Assembly (NCBI GenBank): GCA_008508345.1
Contig: QNGE01001722.1
Span: 23,418 to 87,417, forward strand
Direction: 5' to 3'
Source of the DNA: Paragonimus westermani
Lineage: Eukaryota; Platyhelminthes; Trematoda; Plagiorchiida; Troglotrematidae
DNA length: 64,000 nucleotides
The position numbers and the translations under genes are program-made. A model generated the notes under the pieces. That model was given only the letters and a program-made list of their open reading frames with translations, had not been told where the DNA came from and did not search any database. Shown here piece after piece: positions 14,601 to 28,769 of this stretch (position 1 is its first letter; the number at the start of each line of letters is the position of its first letter).

Positions 14601-17600
14601 GTAATGCGATCTGCTGCCAACCTGCTGGCTTATGAATTGTCGGGCGAAAACATCTCAGATACATTGTTCTGTGAATTAGCCAATGGGGTGCTTCGTTCGC
14701 TTTTGATGGGAATCGTTTCGGAAACCTCTCAAGCAAGAGAAATTTGTCTCACTGTAAGTTATTACGGTTCCTATGGTAGCCAACTATGACACTTAAATGT
14801 TAACCAAGGTGGACCTTAACGTTTGAAGAAAAATGCAAGACGGCCAATTACATGATCTGTTTTTCTGTAAGCCTTGTTATTACCGATCGCTATTCCTCCT
14901 GATGCTGTTGTAAGAGCACACCGAGTTGGCTAAGCTCGTAGTGTTTCACCTTCATACACTTTCTTGTTCTTCCTTTAATTTGGACTCATTAACACTGTTA
15001 TAAATTACAATCCAGAATTCATACATATTTGTGTTTGAAAGAGAAAAGTCTACAGAAAATCTGTTCATCGACTGGATTCGAACCAGCGAAAGACACAGGA
15101 AGTGCTCTACGAACTGAATCACAAAGCCGGAAGCTCAAAAATGTCGTTTTTAAACTCAATTGTGTGGGTTCACATTGTGAGGCTTACTTCTCCGAGCGAG
15201 CCAAATAGATGCAGAAGACATATTTTCAGGCAGTGGCAGGTGGTGTTTTTCATGATTCAGGGTTGCACTGACTGTGGACATGGTACTAGTGCGACTATAT
15301 GTGAGAAAGATGGCTCATAACTTTACAATCTGTCACGGCTTGATAGATGAGCTGAGCACTTTGAGGAACGGTTCAGATTCCATAAGCCAGCTTATTCAGT
15401 CGTGGATGATAGAACTTATGTGAGTTAATCACACGTCTCCGTCTCATGTGGGAGACTGAGAGAGTGCCTCAGCCATAGCTTCACCTCCGCGACGTTCATT
15501 TTCTCAACAAACAGTCATTCTACTTTTGGACCTAAAGGCAGGTTTCGACTCGGTTACCTGATAATCTCTCTTGAGCTGTCTCTGTCGCAAAGAAATTCTA
15601 GTGAAGTTTGACAATTTGTTAAGGTTGTTGCATGTCCGCTCTTAATGTACACTTATGGAAGACCACCTTGAGCGTTCTCCATGTCAAATGGCGCTCGATA
15701 TGAGTACTTAGAGGTTCCGCGAATCTCGGAGTGGAGCTCCTACAAGATAGCAATTTAATCGATATTAAGTATGCCCACAACATTGGTTTAGTCAGTCCTC
15801 CTGCAGAGAACACGCAGATCATGTTCAGTCAGTTAAATGATATGATTGGCTTGTGTGGTAGACACTTTGCACACTTAAAGTATTGTTACAAGATTGGGTT
15901 CACAGTGGCCCTGACTGACAGACCGTTAGAGATTGTCGATCGTTTCACCTGCCTGAGTACTGTCATATTGTAAGCTTGTAGTATTACTGACAAAATGTCC
16001 ACGGGGCTAGCGAAAGCACGTAGTGCATTCAGCAACTCCCATCGCCTGTGGTGTAGCAAAGGCGTCATGGATCATGTACTCCGTATGTATACGGGGCGTC
16101 TGCCACGCCACGCTTTGTTCAATGTGGCTGCTGATGGCTTGAAGAAACCGCAAGGAAGCCAGGAGGTGAAGTTTTTCAACGGGTACGGCTCGATGCTGAG
16201 AATGATTGTTTGTTTGGGCAAAAATGGGGACATGAATGCGTTCAACTCCGTGAGGTGTTCAGCGGACGATTGTTAACTCTGGCTCGTTAACTTCGGTTTG
16301 GCTGTTTGCTCTCGGGTTTTTTCACGTGGTTGTCAATTTCGCTTATAATATTCTCGGTTCGGTTTTGTGACAGTTTTTAAGGGTCATTGTGTCTGGAGCT
16401 CTTTTCTCGTCCTTTGGGACTATATGTTTATCTTCTTCAGCTCTATAGAGGCGCATCTTTATAGGTTAAGTAGTCAAGATGAATGAATCAATTATTGGTA
16501 CAAGGTTGGCGGTTAATGGAGGAATGATGGAAGTTAACCCTTAAGATTGAGCTTGTTTTTCTCACAAATGAATTATTTTACATGATTTATTAGAAAACTA
16601 TCTTATACTGTGTACTTTTATTGTTTTGCGCCATAACGTGCTGAAACTCAAGTTCGGTTCTTGTTTCTTCATTGTCTTTTGATTGGCCGACTCCAATTTT
16701 ACGGTATCAATTAAAGTGGGATTTCTCGAGACCAATTAATATCCATATATATGCACACGCTGGCCTGCTATGTTGCTTTCCGTTTGAGGTTAAGTACATT
16801 CTAAATGGAAGGTCAGGCTCTGCGTTTTTCTGGAATTTTGGGTATCTTTGCGTTTTGTGCCATGTTTTCGGAATTCACATGTCGTATATGCGTGCGCTAA
16901 TCATTTTTAGTTTGCGTGTACGTCATGAATCATAACAAATCCCATCCCACTTCATCAGCTGACCGTTCATGGGAGTCCGTCCAGACGGAACTCTTATTGG
17001 TCGGTCATCTGTTTCAGTTTGCTCCTCAGGCCTGGATCTGTTCGGTGAATATCTATCATTCCAGGTAGTCTTAGTCTCCTAACTCTGTTAAAACATGGAT
17101 CTTACTGAATTATCGCTACCGCTTTCTTTTACTTGTTCTCTCTTTCTTATTTTGGTCACTTTTAACCAGCTCACCTTAGATTTGATTGGGAGCAGATAAT
17201 ATCTCCATATTTCTTCCCCACCCCAGTGTATACTGGTCCTTATCCAGAAGGTACCATCATTCGTCGAGAAAGTCCTCAAAGCTCAACCTGAGCCATCGTT
17301 TATTGATATTGGTAATGTGGATGCGGGTCATGTGAACGTCGGCCGTACGCCTGATTTAACCGGAGAAGCAGATGATGCATTGGATCTGGAAACCATGACT
17401 GAAGCTAGCACTAAAAATGTGACAGAAAATAAGCCCAAGAAGAAACTAAAAAAAAGTCAGCGTCACAAGCAGAAACAGGCACAGATGGTTGCCGATTTAC
17501 TAAAGGAGCAGGGTGATGGTGATGTGCTGAGTATTCCATATGAGACCCCTGCGTTTTGGCCCAATCTTCCACTTTGGCCCACTCTTCAAGTTCGGATTTG

Positions 17601-20600
17601 GATTGCGCGGAGTGATTTCTCCCCGGAAGTGGCTGTCTTGGCCGAACGGTAAGTCACATCTCTGTCACACGAGCCCCATTGGGTCATCGTGTGATGCTGG
17701 CCCCTCGTGTGATTTGTCTGCCGATTCCGTTCCCATCATGTTAGTCAATCTTAGTGGAATATTTCAGCAGATATATTCATTATGCTATTGGGATTTCCCG
17801 CAATATCCAAGATACCTTATTTTCATGCTCGGCTGATACTTACCTGTTTGGTGTTTTTCCCAGTTTGTGGTTTTTGTTTGGATTCGATGTTGCTTGCGAA
17901 CAACCTGTCATTGAAGAAGAGAACCAGGAATCGTCTCTTGTTCATCTACGTGATAAACCAACAACCCCACTTATGCGGCCAATGGTTCTGGCTCAACGTC
18001 TTCTGCTGGAAACCACCCGCCCTGTGGCTTCTGTACAGAAAGCCACTGCCGACGCTTTCGCTTTGTGCTTGATGGGCCGATCGGCGGATGAACTGGCGGT
18101 GGCTCTGGGACAACTTGTCCATCTGTACAGAGTGATGCTTCACGTAAGTAAATTACCTTCTGCTCTCGTTTCTTATCACTGTTTCTTTTGGGCATCCACG
18201 TGAGCGTCCGAGATCCAGAAACCGGTCTGAGTTCTGATGAACTGATTCCGATGATTGGGTCTCCTTGAACATTTATGTACGACTTGTCCCAAGCCTGTTC
18301 ATTTCCTTCCAATTAACCATTTTTCCAGCGTGATCCACCTGTTAAAGACAGTGTCGGTCGTATATTGGTACCGGAATCCGCCGATCGGTGGCGGGAGCGC
18401 GTTGGTTTGGCATTCGCTTTGACTCGTTTGTCTGAATCACCCAATCTCTCAGTAAAAACAGTCCGATCACTACGGACAGGTCTTTCAGCTGCTAAAGCGG
18501 AACCGATGGGTGTGGATCGTGAGCGACCAATCACGACAATGACAGCAGTCACACACGACCCAACTTCATCAGACAGGGACGCCGACCGGAGTAACCGAGC
18601 TGATTCGTGGCTTTTGGAAATGTTCCGTTTCTTGGTGCCGGATGGACTGAACGATCGCAATCCAGTGGTGCAGTCTGTAATGTTACAAGCTGGACTTAAC
18701 GCTGTTTCCATATACGGCAAAGTAAGTATTCGTCCTCTGATGTGCAGAGTGATGTATTCCTGTCCACATGCATTCTGGTTGTACCGTATAGCGTTGAGTT
18801 ATGAAAAATACAGTTGCGTATATCCCAGGCTTTGGGTGATGTCTACCGGTATTATGGTTTTGATCATCAGCGCCGCAGGGTCACTCACGTGGGATTATGC
18901 CTATGCCTCCCGGTGGCTGTCTTTCGACACAGTGTATGGGGAACAGGGCGAATCGTGATACTGGTGCTTCTTTTGCTCTATGATAGAAAGAGAAAAAGCC
19001 AATGATGTGAAGTTCTCTCGTGGACGCTTGCGACGTTTGGACAAAACAGTATGTACTATTAGCGGTTCTTTTGAAACGAGCGATTTACTGTGGTCGATAT
19101 TGTCGATGTCTGTTGCTCAGATCGTGACAGTCTCGGCAGTCTGTCAGTATCTCGTTTTTCACGGGCAGGCCACAACTATAGGTGACCACTTGACACGATC
19201 CACGCTTCCTACTGAGACATTCACTGATTTTACTTATCGCAGCCATAACACAACTGATCATTACGTTGGCGTGTTAATCGACTACAAACTGTTGTGCTAA
19301 GATTAGTGTTTGTTAGACACAACTAAACGAAAATACGGTAGAGTACCTATCTAACGAATACTGTAGGACTATAAAATAACTAGTATTTTTATGACGATTG
19401 AACTGGGCGATTCACTAAATACCCGAATCATTTCAGTCTTTCATACCATACCATCTTGGCCAACCATAAACTCTGCTACTCCGCTTTCTATGCGTGGTTC
19501 ATAGCAATGTACTTGTACGTCATTGCACACTTTCCACTCGGCGCCACGTTCCATCAGTTATGCTTATCATCAACTCGATGTTGTGTGATACTCAGAATTA
19601 GGGACTTCGAATAGCCCTAGAAATCGTACGTGAATTGAAACCTCCCATGCAAGCACTAAGGAGAAGACCTGGTACTGGTAGCAGTAAGCAATTGCTATTC
19701 ATGAATTGAGACGCCGAATTTATGGATGTACAACAGTATTAGGGAAATCTCAGCCTATCATTGGCTGATCTCATTAACACAGGCAACATCATAAACTGTA
19801 TGTTAATTGGTGGAATACGGAACAGATGAATTGGCGAATAACGGAAGGCACGACACTGAGACCGTTCATCCAATCCTGATGTTGTATCTCTAACGCGATA
19901 TTTGGATTGGCCGTTTGTCAGATCTTCTGTTGTGTCGGGGTTTGGATAATCGGTGAATCGAAATTTCTACCACATGTTGATTACTTCATCGCACGTGACT
20001 GAACAATGTTCATCGAAGGATTGTTCTGAACAATAAGCGGGGTTTACACCGTCCCACGTTTACTCATTTAGGCTATTCTGGTTTCCTTGTGACTACCGCT
20101 CCTCTGTATTTGGTCGCGCCAAACCGAATAGAACGAACTGACGGCATGTTTATATGTGTTGTACGGGCCAGACAGTCAAGTTTCTCCGTCTTCTGTCTTG
20201 CTGGTATGGTTCCGATAACTTGGCACATTACACGTAACGGTGAATGTGAGCCACTATCCTGATAAGTAATAGGGATTTCGATTAATATCAATTGAACATC
20301 GGTCGCAATTGATCCCAACAGCTGTTGCATTCGCAAAGGGTTTTCAGTCAGTCCCTTTCGAAAAGAAATACTGATGGAGTTTCGCCTATGTTATGGGTCG
20401 TCAGTAGTGCATACGCTCACCGTGGCCCAGACCAAAACTCTGAACATACTTTCATGAGGTAAGCGCTCTGACCGCTACAACGTTGACTTCTTATTAGATG
20501 CAACTGAGTTGTCATATGCAAACGCTCAACCGCATTTTTGTTTGTGAACAGTGTTTCGAGGGGAGACGCAGTAAGTGTTCTATTGACTTCTTAAGAGTAA

Positions 20601-23600
20601 GGCTGAGGAATCTATAGGGACGCGAAATTTGCTATCCATTGGGAGTTCAGTTTAGTTCTTATGTACCGGTATCCGTTGGCTCACATGTCAACAACATGAA
20701 TCCGTTCGTTCTGTTATGCGCCTCGTGCATTTTGGTATGGTGAACGCAATTATATGTGAGATGACCATACTTTCGTTATACTGGAATCTTCATCCTAACA
20801 ACGATCGTTGTAATGAACAAAACAGCTCTTTTACGTTTCAGGGGCATTTCTGGAACAGCTATTTTCATCATTATAGCGGCAACATCAGTGCGGGTTGTCT
20901 GTTATCTTTCAATGATAGATAAGCCGTTTTTAGGTGACTAGTTTATAAGAAGTAGCCCATTTTGTTGGATGGGCATTATGATGCTTGTTTTTGGGACATA
21001 GTATCCTAACTGCTCGTAGGGAAGGTGGTTATATTTATGTACCATTGCAATAAGAAAACATAACCTGAACCAAAATAATATTTCGTATTGAATCAAACCG
21101 CAAATACCAGGAGTGTGAGTAAAACGCGATGAAAAGTGTGAACGACACAAGTACCCTGATGTAGTTCGCGTTCGCCCGAGTCGCCCGATGGTGACCGCTT
21201 CTTTGAAACATGTAAGCGTAGACTACTATGCCAGTATAACTTTGAACGTCAAACCGAGCTCGATTCGACACAGGAAACCTTACAACTTGAGCGCTGTTGA
21301 CTACTATTTTTTGCCATATCCGAGAGCGCTACTAGCCAAAATATGTCGTTATTTCCTTGAATCCGAGCTGGAAACGCCCTAATTTAACGTCAGCGTTTTT
21401 ATGCCCTGTGACCAAACCACAATCTGACAGCCGGGCTATTGATTTTATTCTAGCCTGGAAAGCACAAATAGAGCACGGTGCATCTGTGGAGAGGTTGATT
21501 TTGCATTTAGGGAACCCATTGAACATCATCTGTTTGACGTATTGCATTTTGGTGACTGCATGTGTAGGCTGCTTGGCTATTTTTTCCAATTCATGTCTGC
21601 TCGTTCTCATCACGCTGTTCGCGGTGTATGATAGTCGTGCAGACTATCTTGAGATTTCCTTCTTTCCGCTGGTTGCATCTTGATCGATTGCTGCTCTTTG
21701 GAAAGTTACCTGGTATTACAGACGCTTTTGTTGCCCTTTTTCCCGTTGGTGTCAATCTCTCTTTCATTCTGTTCACGTTGGTTGATTCTAACTAATCCTA
21801 TCCTAAATTTATACGTATGAAACAAATTATTGTATTGTTTTTTTTTCGAACCTGTTGACCTAGTTCCTTTGTTCATCGAATTTCATTTTTCAGGCTCATC
21901 TAGGTCAACTACTTCCTATTCTGGAAACGTTTCTAAATAAGGCACCTAACATTGCTGAGTTGGATGCCGTTCGTCAATCCGTGCTGATCCTCACCGGATC
22001 ACTTTCCCAGCATCTTGCAGCAGATGATCCGAAAGTTTGGAACATTTTTAATCGTCTTATTACGACATTGAACTTTCCATCCGATGTGGTAGGTGTTGAA
22101 AATTCATTCTTCCCTGTTATACAGTTTGCATACGCGATCTCGTGCACGTCATTTTCTCACATTTACCTGTGAATGGTTGTAACCACTCGGTTCATTTGTT
22201 TAGCCGAGGCCAGTTGGTTCTCATGTGATTATTTATGACTAAAATGAAGCTGCTATTTCATGACCAACCTCTGGTGTCTTAAATGAGTTACGACACTTCT
22301 CCAGCACCTCTTTTTTAATCAGCTTAACATTGGGCTACGTCTTATTAAGTACTTTGATCGAGTGCGAATACAGATGTACTAGCGTGTTTCCAGGAGTAAG
22401 ACTTTGGCCATACAAATGAAATGGCCCCATTGTGTGATATTTCGCCTGCAGCTCAAAAAGCCTTGGACAGTTTTAGTTGGCCAATTTCACATAATCATCG
22501 CATCATCACTGACGGGGTAAGGGCACGTCTGCGTTCTTTTGTACTGGTTAGTGTTCAGAGTTAGCTTTACTCAAGAGTTGAGTCATTCCCGGTGGAATAT
22601 CGGATGCGGCCACTAATCGTTTACCTGGGCTTGGGCGGCGTTTGCCAACTTGTAGCATGACATCAGCCTTCTTTGTAGATTGAAGTGCTTTCTACACCTA
22701 TACGTACAATCTTTCTATAGGCCTGTTAAGTCTGAGCAGTCCGTTGTATGGCCGTTTACAAAGTGTTTGTCTTCAGTCACCGGTGCTTCTGAGGCATTAT
22801 CCGCGTGTACTGCGAACATCACGTTAACGCTGGATCGCCATTATGTCATCATAATGGATAAATTCTTCAGATCGTCTTACATCCAAGTCTTGATTCACAG
22901 GTTTCGTTAGCTCCGACACGTCTTACGTATGTAAATCGTCTTGTTCCACAATGTGCTCCAAGTATGTTTGCTAAGTCAAGCTGGACACGAATTCAATAGC
23001 TGGTGTGTGTGGATTATGTTCTGAATGTGAAGGGTGTGACCTCAGCCTACTTCATAGGATGTTTTCCGACTTTTTGGATGGTATCTAAAAATCAGTGAAT
23101 ACCTCTGATCGACACTACTGTCATGCATAATAACAGATGCTAGCCCATTTCCTGGGTTACTGTATCATTAAATGAGTTTTCTCCTCGATTACCTTCTTCT
23201 TTCACATTTCTTACTCCAGGTCACTTAACCTATAGTTTTTGTAATACTGGCGCCGGTTTTATATAAACTTCTAAGGTTTGTATTCATGCTAATTCAATAG
23301 AATGTTTCGTAGAACGTGTCATCCAGAGTACTGGCAATACCACGTGTTGATTCGCCTGTACTATCAGCATACCACACGGGAAGGACAGGCGACGCTGTCT
23401 GTCTAAGTCAGAATCGGACTGACGATACAAAACCCTCACCTTCCAATGGCACCAGGACACTGTGACTACGGACATAATTTACGCGCATTTGTTTGAACAC
23501 CAAGTAATACAATTTGTGTCGACTACTGCCGACAAAGGGTAAAGTTTTACCGACAAGATTGGCTCAGATTGCGCGCTACTTCTAATTAATCGCAGCTTTC

Positions 23601-26600
23601 GTGCCCATACAGATCGTCTATACAACCTCTTCTGAAAAGAATCACTGAACCTAGATTTCGCTGTTTTCATAGCTCCTTAGTACTGTCTGTCTTCACCACG
23701 GTTGTGATTTTAGTTCCGGCCACGCTTTCATGAGACAACCCTGTCAACCACGGCACTATCGAACTCACACTCGGTACGATCGAATTGTTATATCCAAATG
23801 ACCAGACATATTCGCTTTTAAATTACCTCAGGATTAAGCACACCAACTATCCTGTTAATTGTAACTGATGACCTCAAGATCAGAATTTCTCATTCAAGTT
23901 GAACTTCATCAAATTTCCTGTCCAACGTTCTTGTTATTGGTGAGCAGCCAGAAATCTGCGTGAGGTGAATTTTGCGTCACACATTTGATTAAGGCTTTAA
24001 AATTCACGTGGACCTCCCAGTTACCCCCTTATCGAAAAGAGGCCGGTATATCTAACAGATTACAAAATGCCCTCTAAACTTCACATGAGGTTTATTTTCG
24101 GCAATCGACAACTTATCAGTAACGAATGGCTATTTACATGATTGGATACGGTCTTTCAGGTACAACAAGCGGTTGAGGATTGCTTGTCTTCATTGGTCAC
24201 GAAGTTGACGGAGGAACAGAAGACAAAAACGATCGCCCGCCTGATGTCCACTCTTTTGGGCTCACCTGTCTACGCGGAACGTCACGGTGCAGCTCACGGT
24301 ATTGCCGGAATCGCCAGCGGTCTTGGCATCATGTCCTTGAAACATTATGGCATAATAGAAAAACTAATACCAGCTTTGGAGGATACAAAGTCTAGCAAAC
24401 GACGTGAAGGTGAGTCATTGCCTGTTTGTGACTTTTTGTTTAAAATGTCGACTACCGTCACATCGTTTAGCTTAACAGTGAACGCTACAGATGGTTTACT
24501 ATACAGTTTCCCTTTTCTACCCTGTTTTCCCAATATTTATGGACGTTTTTGAGTATATTTCAGGAAGATCGAAAAATATCTTTGATGACTTTTTTTAATT
24601 GATTGCAGCACTAGCAATACTCAACGCTTCTGCTTAGTTTTGAAACAATCCAACTGCGAAAATTTTGGAGTTTGGCCGGATTCGAGCCAATGGCACGAAC
24701 CACATGCCTGATATACGGCGTATGCTCTAGTAGTTAGATTATGAAGCCACCCCGAGAGCTCAGAAATTTCACATTTGATCTGTTTTGTCCACTCTCATCA
24801 CTGTGTTCCATGTAGTTCGCTGTGTGTTTCTTGGGAAGGTCTGTCCCAGCCCAATCTCCCAAATAGTTAGCACTGGAGTCCACCAGCGCCACTCTCAAGC
24901 GGGTTCTGTATGATACAAGATGTATGAATAAGTAACTGAACTCACATTTGCGATTTTCAGGCTGCTGGCGAGACTTCTTAGCCCAACGGGTAAATCGTGT
25001 TGTTCTTGGCACTGGTTTGCACCCAGCTGAGACTGAGAATTTCATAACTGTTTTTTTAAACAAGTTAGCAAGTCTGCCACCCATTTCATTTCAATGCTTA
25101 GTCGTTAGCTGTTCGAAAAAACAAACCAAGGTGGCCCATCTACTGGTGTGTTTTGTGTGATACAGTGGGGTGGCTGTGTAACAATTCAGTTTTGATTTTC
25201 TGAATTTCCGGCCTAGCTTCGTCGATCAAATATGTGCTACCTGGGTGGATGCTGTGCCTACCGCTGGTTCGAATCCATGAATGGCCTAGGTTTTGCACGG
25301 CTGTCCCTTCCAACCTAGTAACTCTGTTGTACTACCCGATCGGCACGTTACGTATATTGTTACGTGATAGTGAGCTTTCTGCATTACACAATATGCAACC
25401 AAGGTAACGAAACAGTAGCCTCTGTTCTCTTTACAGTGCTAAGTTATCGTTTATTTTGTTTCAGATTTTTTAAGGTGATTGAGACGGTTTTTTTGCGGAA
25501 GTGCATACATACTATTATTGATTGTCATTGATGTAAGCCCTTAACGGATGACCTAGTTCTTGCACCTCTGATCAGTAGTCAGTGCACCTTCTGTCAGTAC
25601 AAACACTAAAATTGACCAATGACTGCTCGGGACCGAAGATCTTATATACAGTGAACACCTTTCTTATAAAAAAGTGGGTTATCTCGCTTTCAATCGAATT
25701 TCTGAACCTTGTGGTTGCCGGGACTTCTGTTGCATAAGGTTGCATAAGCCGATCATGTTGATCTCAGGAATAATTTAAAGGGTCACACGAAAGCATACCA
25801 TAAATTGCTATATACCATATCTTCCCACAGCGTGACAAACGTGTACTTTCAATCCACCTTGCTTTTTATAGTTCATTAACTAATGCACGTGATCACTGCT
25901 CATCCAATGTGACTGATACCTCAGCAACCGTTTGTCGGATATTCTGCTCAGCTCGCATTCGGCCGATGATGCACCAGTTCACACACTGTTTCTTAGTCGC
26001 ATGCACATAGGTGATGAATTCCGTTTAGCTTTTCCCACGGCTAGCTTTGACTATTTGCGTTTGGCCTTCTTGTCTGTTTAAAACTGCTGCTTCAGTTTTA
26101 TAGTGCGTTCTTAACAACGATTCCTTCATTTGGACTTGATAAACGCCCGGTACTGACATTATTCGTTCTCTTCTTCAAGAACAGTCCTTTTTATCTACAT
26201 GTTCCACTAGTAGATGTATACTCTTCCCTGTGTTCATCAGATGATATACTCCATCGGCAATCCAGTTCAGCGCGTAGTTGAGTGAGAAGCCATTGTGTGA
26301 AACAAGTCTAGTGCCCCATTGTGTATCAAACGCACCCATGAATGTGGCCAGTTGTCAGCGTGAGAGTGATCTTGTTTGGAGAACTCACTTGAACATGGTG
26401 ACCAAAAGCTGTTCGGTTTCAGCCAAATCCAATCCTATTTGTGATACACTAGGTCTATACACGTGTGGAATTACATCCCGGTCCCCAGAAAAAATGAGGT
26501 CATCCAAACTGGTTGACGGAGTGGTTTATGGAGTTGATTTGCGTAGTCTTCTATCAGTGATTGTAGTTTGGGTGTTTAGATTTTTAAAGGAGACGATGCA

Positions 26601-28725
26601 ATACCATGCTTGTCGAAAAATGAGGGAATTTCTCTACAGTCGGTAAAGCAGAGTCTATTTCGACAATCATCCTGATTGGGTCTTATTCCTACTGAAGCAG
26701 GTAGAAATTGATGGACTAGTGCTCTGATATGGTACTCACCTCAACATGACCCAACTTTCAAGGAAATCAAAGGTGCTTATTCTTGGGAACAAGAACTTTC
26801 TTTTCATGGAGCCGGTTGATGTGAATGTGTGCACCACAGTTTCACCGTGTAAAGTACACTGAACTAGACATGTGCTTGTGATTGATGCTGTGTTCTCATC
26901 AAAACGGTTTTCAAAATCTTGTTAGTACCGTAATCCCTCTCAAAATTACTGTCAGGTGGCCCTCATACTGCCGCTCATTATTTTCGTTACACAACCATTA
27001 TGCAATGCGATATAACAATGATCATCATGTCTGTAAGTTATCAGGACCAGTTTTTTTGTTTAAAGAATAAACTAGTGAGCTTTTTATCATGCGACACTCT
27101 GCCTTGCAACTACACGGTTACAAGCGGAGTCATTATGCATGCTGTATAGAGCCAGTGGAGTTATGTATGTTTCATTTGCATTTGTAAGAGGTCACCTCTG
27201 AAGTGCGTCGCACACATCCTGGTGAATGTGCTGGTGCAGCTGAGATTTCGGATTATCCGAGCGATATGTGGGAATTTTTTCACAAACGGTTTTCATTGTG
27301 CCCTAATGATCCGTCTTACAAGTGGGCCAGGTTTGGTTTGATAAGTTTGCAATACTGTTGCTTTTTGTGGTTCCAAGTTCATTTCAGTCCCCTCTCTTCC
27401 ACTGTTTCCAATATGATTCTGAGGAGTTTGTTTCTTCAAAGGAGGTGCCTATTGTAAGCAGCTCCGTCCCCCTCACCCATAAGTCTGTTCGACGTGAATG
27501 TTCCCTCTTAGTTGCATTGCGTTGGTCGGAGCGTATCATGAAATGCTTTTGAGTATGCCATTTTGCGATTTGTTTACAAACGAATTGGCTATTTTTGTAG
27601 TTAGTTTATTCTACATTCTTTGGCCCTGTTTAACTTACCTGGATGTCGGGCGTTTTCACATATCCTCTCTCCCCACTCGAAATGTTGCTTCCCGTTTACG
27701 GCTGCTGTGTCCACTGCAGTTTTCCTGGTGCTTACCGTTTTTAGCAGAACTCACGGCGGTCCTGGTATTTTGCGACTATCTGTTTGCATTTTGCAACTTG
27801 ATCTTTATGTTTACAAATTTCGGGTGTTCAGTGAGCTCACAGTGGTAATGACGGCGACTATCAGACGCACGACCGCAGATTCGAATCTTTTTTCCTTGAC
27901 TGTTTCTGCCTAGATTTAGCTAGCTCAACGGTTTCAATTTCCCACCCATGATTGTACATTTCCATTCCGGCAAAAGTCTGATAATATGAGAGCCAGATGG
28001 CTCTTCAGTAACCTGATCAGCTCATGACGTGCTGTCATTGCTCTTCGTGCTTTGCATACTGATTAGTACGAAGCAAGCAGATCGTAAGCAGTCGTTTGTT
28101 AAATGACGTTCACGAGCAGTGTGTTGACAAAACAAATCTGTTCGCCCCTATTTTTTTGCTTCTGCGTTTAGTGAACAACAGAAGTGTCCATGCCTGTTTT
28201 GTCTGTTCATTAGCATTCATCTGATCAACTGTATTCCTCACTGCTTAAGTATTTGGTATTGGTTGGTCATGTTAGTCGATGATTGCAAACTGGTGGTTTT
28301 CCAAACATCTTAGCACAAAGAAAGTTGACCCGGACCAATTTTCTCGACAGTATGTGGAACTGATTAAGTCTGCTCCGCCTATTCTCATATACGTTTTCGA
28401 CTACGTCTTACTTAAATCATGTACCACCAAGGAACAGATTATGGCTCCAGAGTCGTCGTTAACCGGCCAGTTCATGCCACATTAGTCTTTAGAACGAGCT
28501 TCCATCGTTTTTCCAAAATGAAGAGACTACAGTTATTCCTACTGTCGGTTGTAATGCCGACGAAATTGCATTCACTCTCTCTTCAGATTATTTTTAAAGT
28601 CTGACCCCAGTGAATATACTGTTTTTTGATTAAAATCTTGTTGTTTTATGTTGATTAGATCTTGTTTTGTTACTAGCTCCGTTGCTTGTAGCATTTTCCC
28701 CTATAAGCCAAGCCTTAAATGTTTA

Positions 28726-28769
<44 letters not shown>

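Larger units (their letters stand above)
14754..17247 (+). other. Intron 10 region with SINE and LINE remnants and a possible small exon
   Basis: 2,494 bases holding a minus-strand tRNA-like repeat (about 15040-15200), a reverse-transcriptase remnant (about 15510-16070) and a possible short GCN1 exon at 17018-17064. The remainder shows nothing. Confidence 0.6.

Noticed and set aside
17248..17648. Start of a separate gene with a lysine-rich N-terminus
   Set aside because: Its 3' part joins exon 12 in frame to rebuild the GCN1 AERLW helix, so it belongs to GCN1.
18313..18720. 135-codon minus-strand frame over exon 13
   Set aside because: Shadow of the conserved GCN1 exon on the opposite strand.
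26278..26646. 122-codon open frame in intron 15
   Set aside because: No recognisable motif, no homology with GCN1, preceded by a stop, and flanked by non-coding sequence.
27840..27910. Possible further tRNA-like repeat (AGATTCGAATCTT)
   Set aside because: Only the B-box core is seen; there is no convincing A box or shared flank.
27498..27913. Hydrophobic, membrane-like open frames
   Set aside because: They come from T-rich intron sequence, have overlapping frames of equal length, and show no family motif or splice context.
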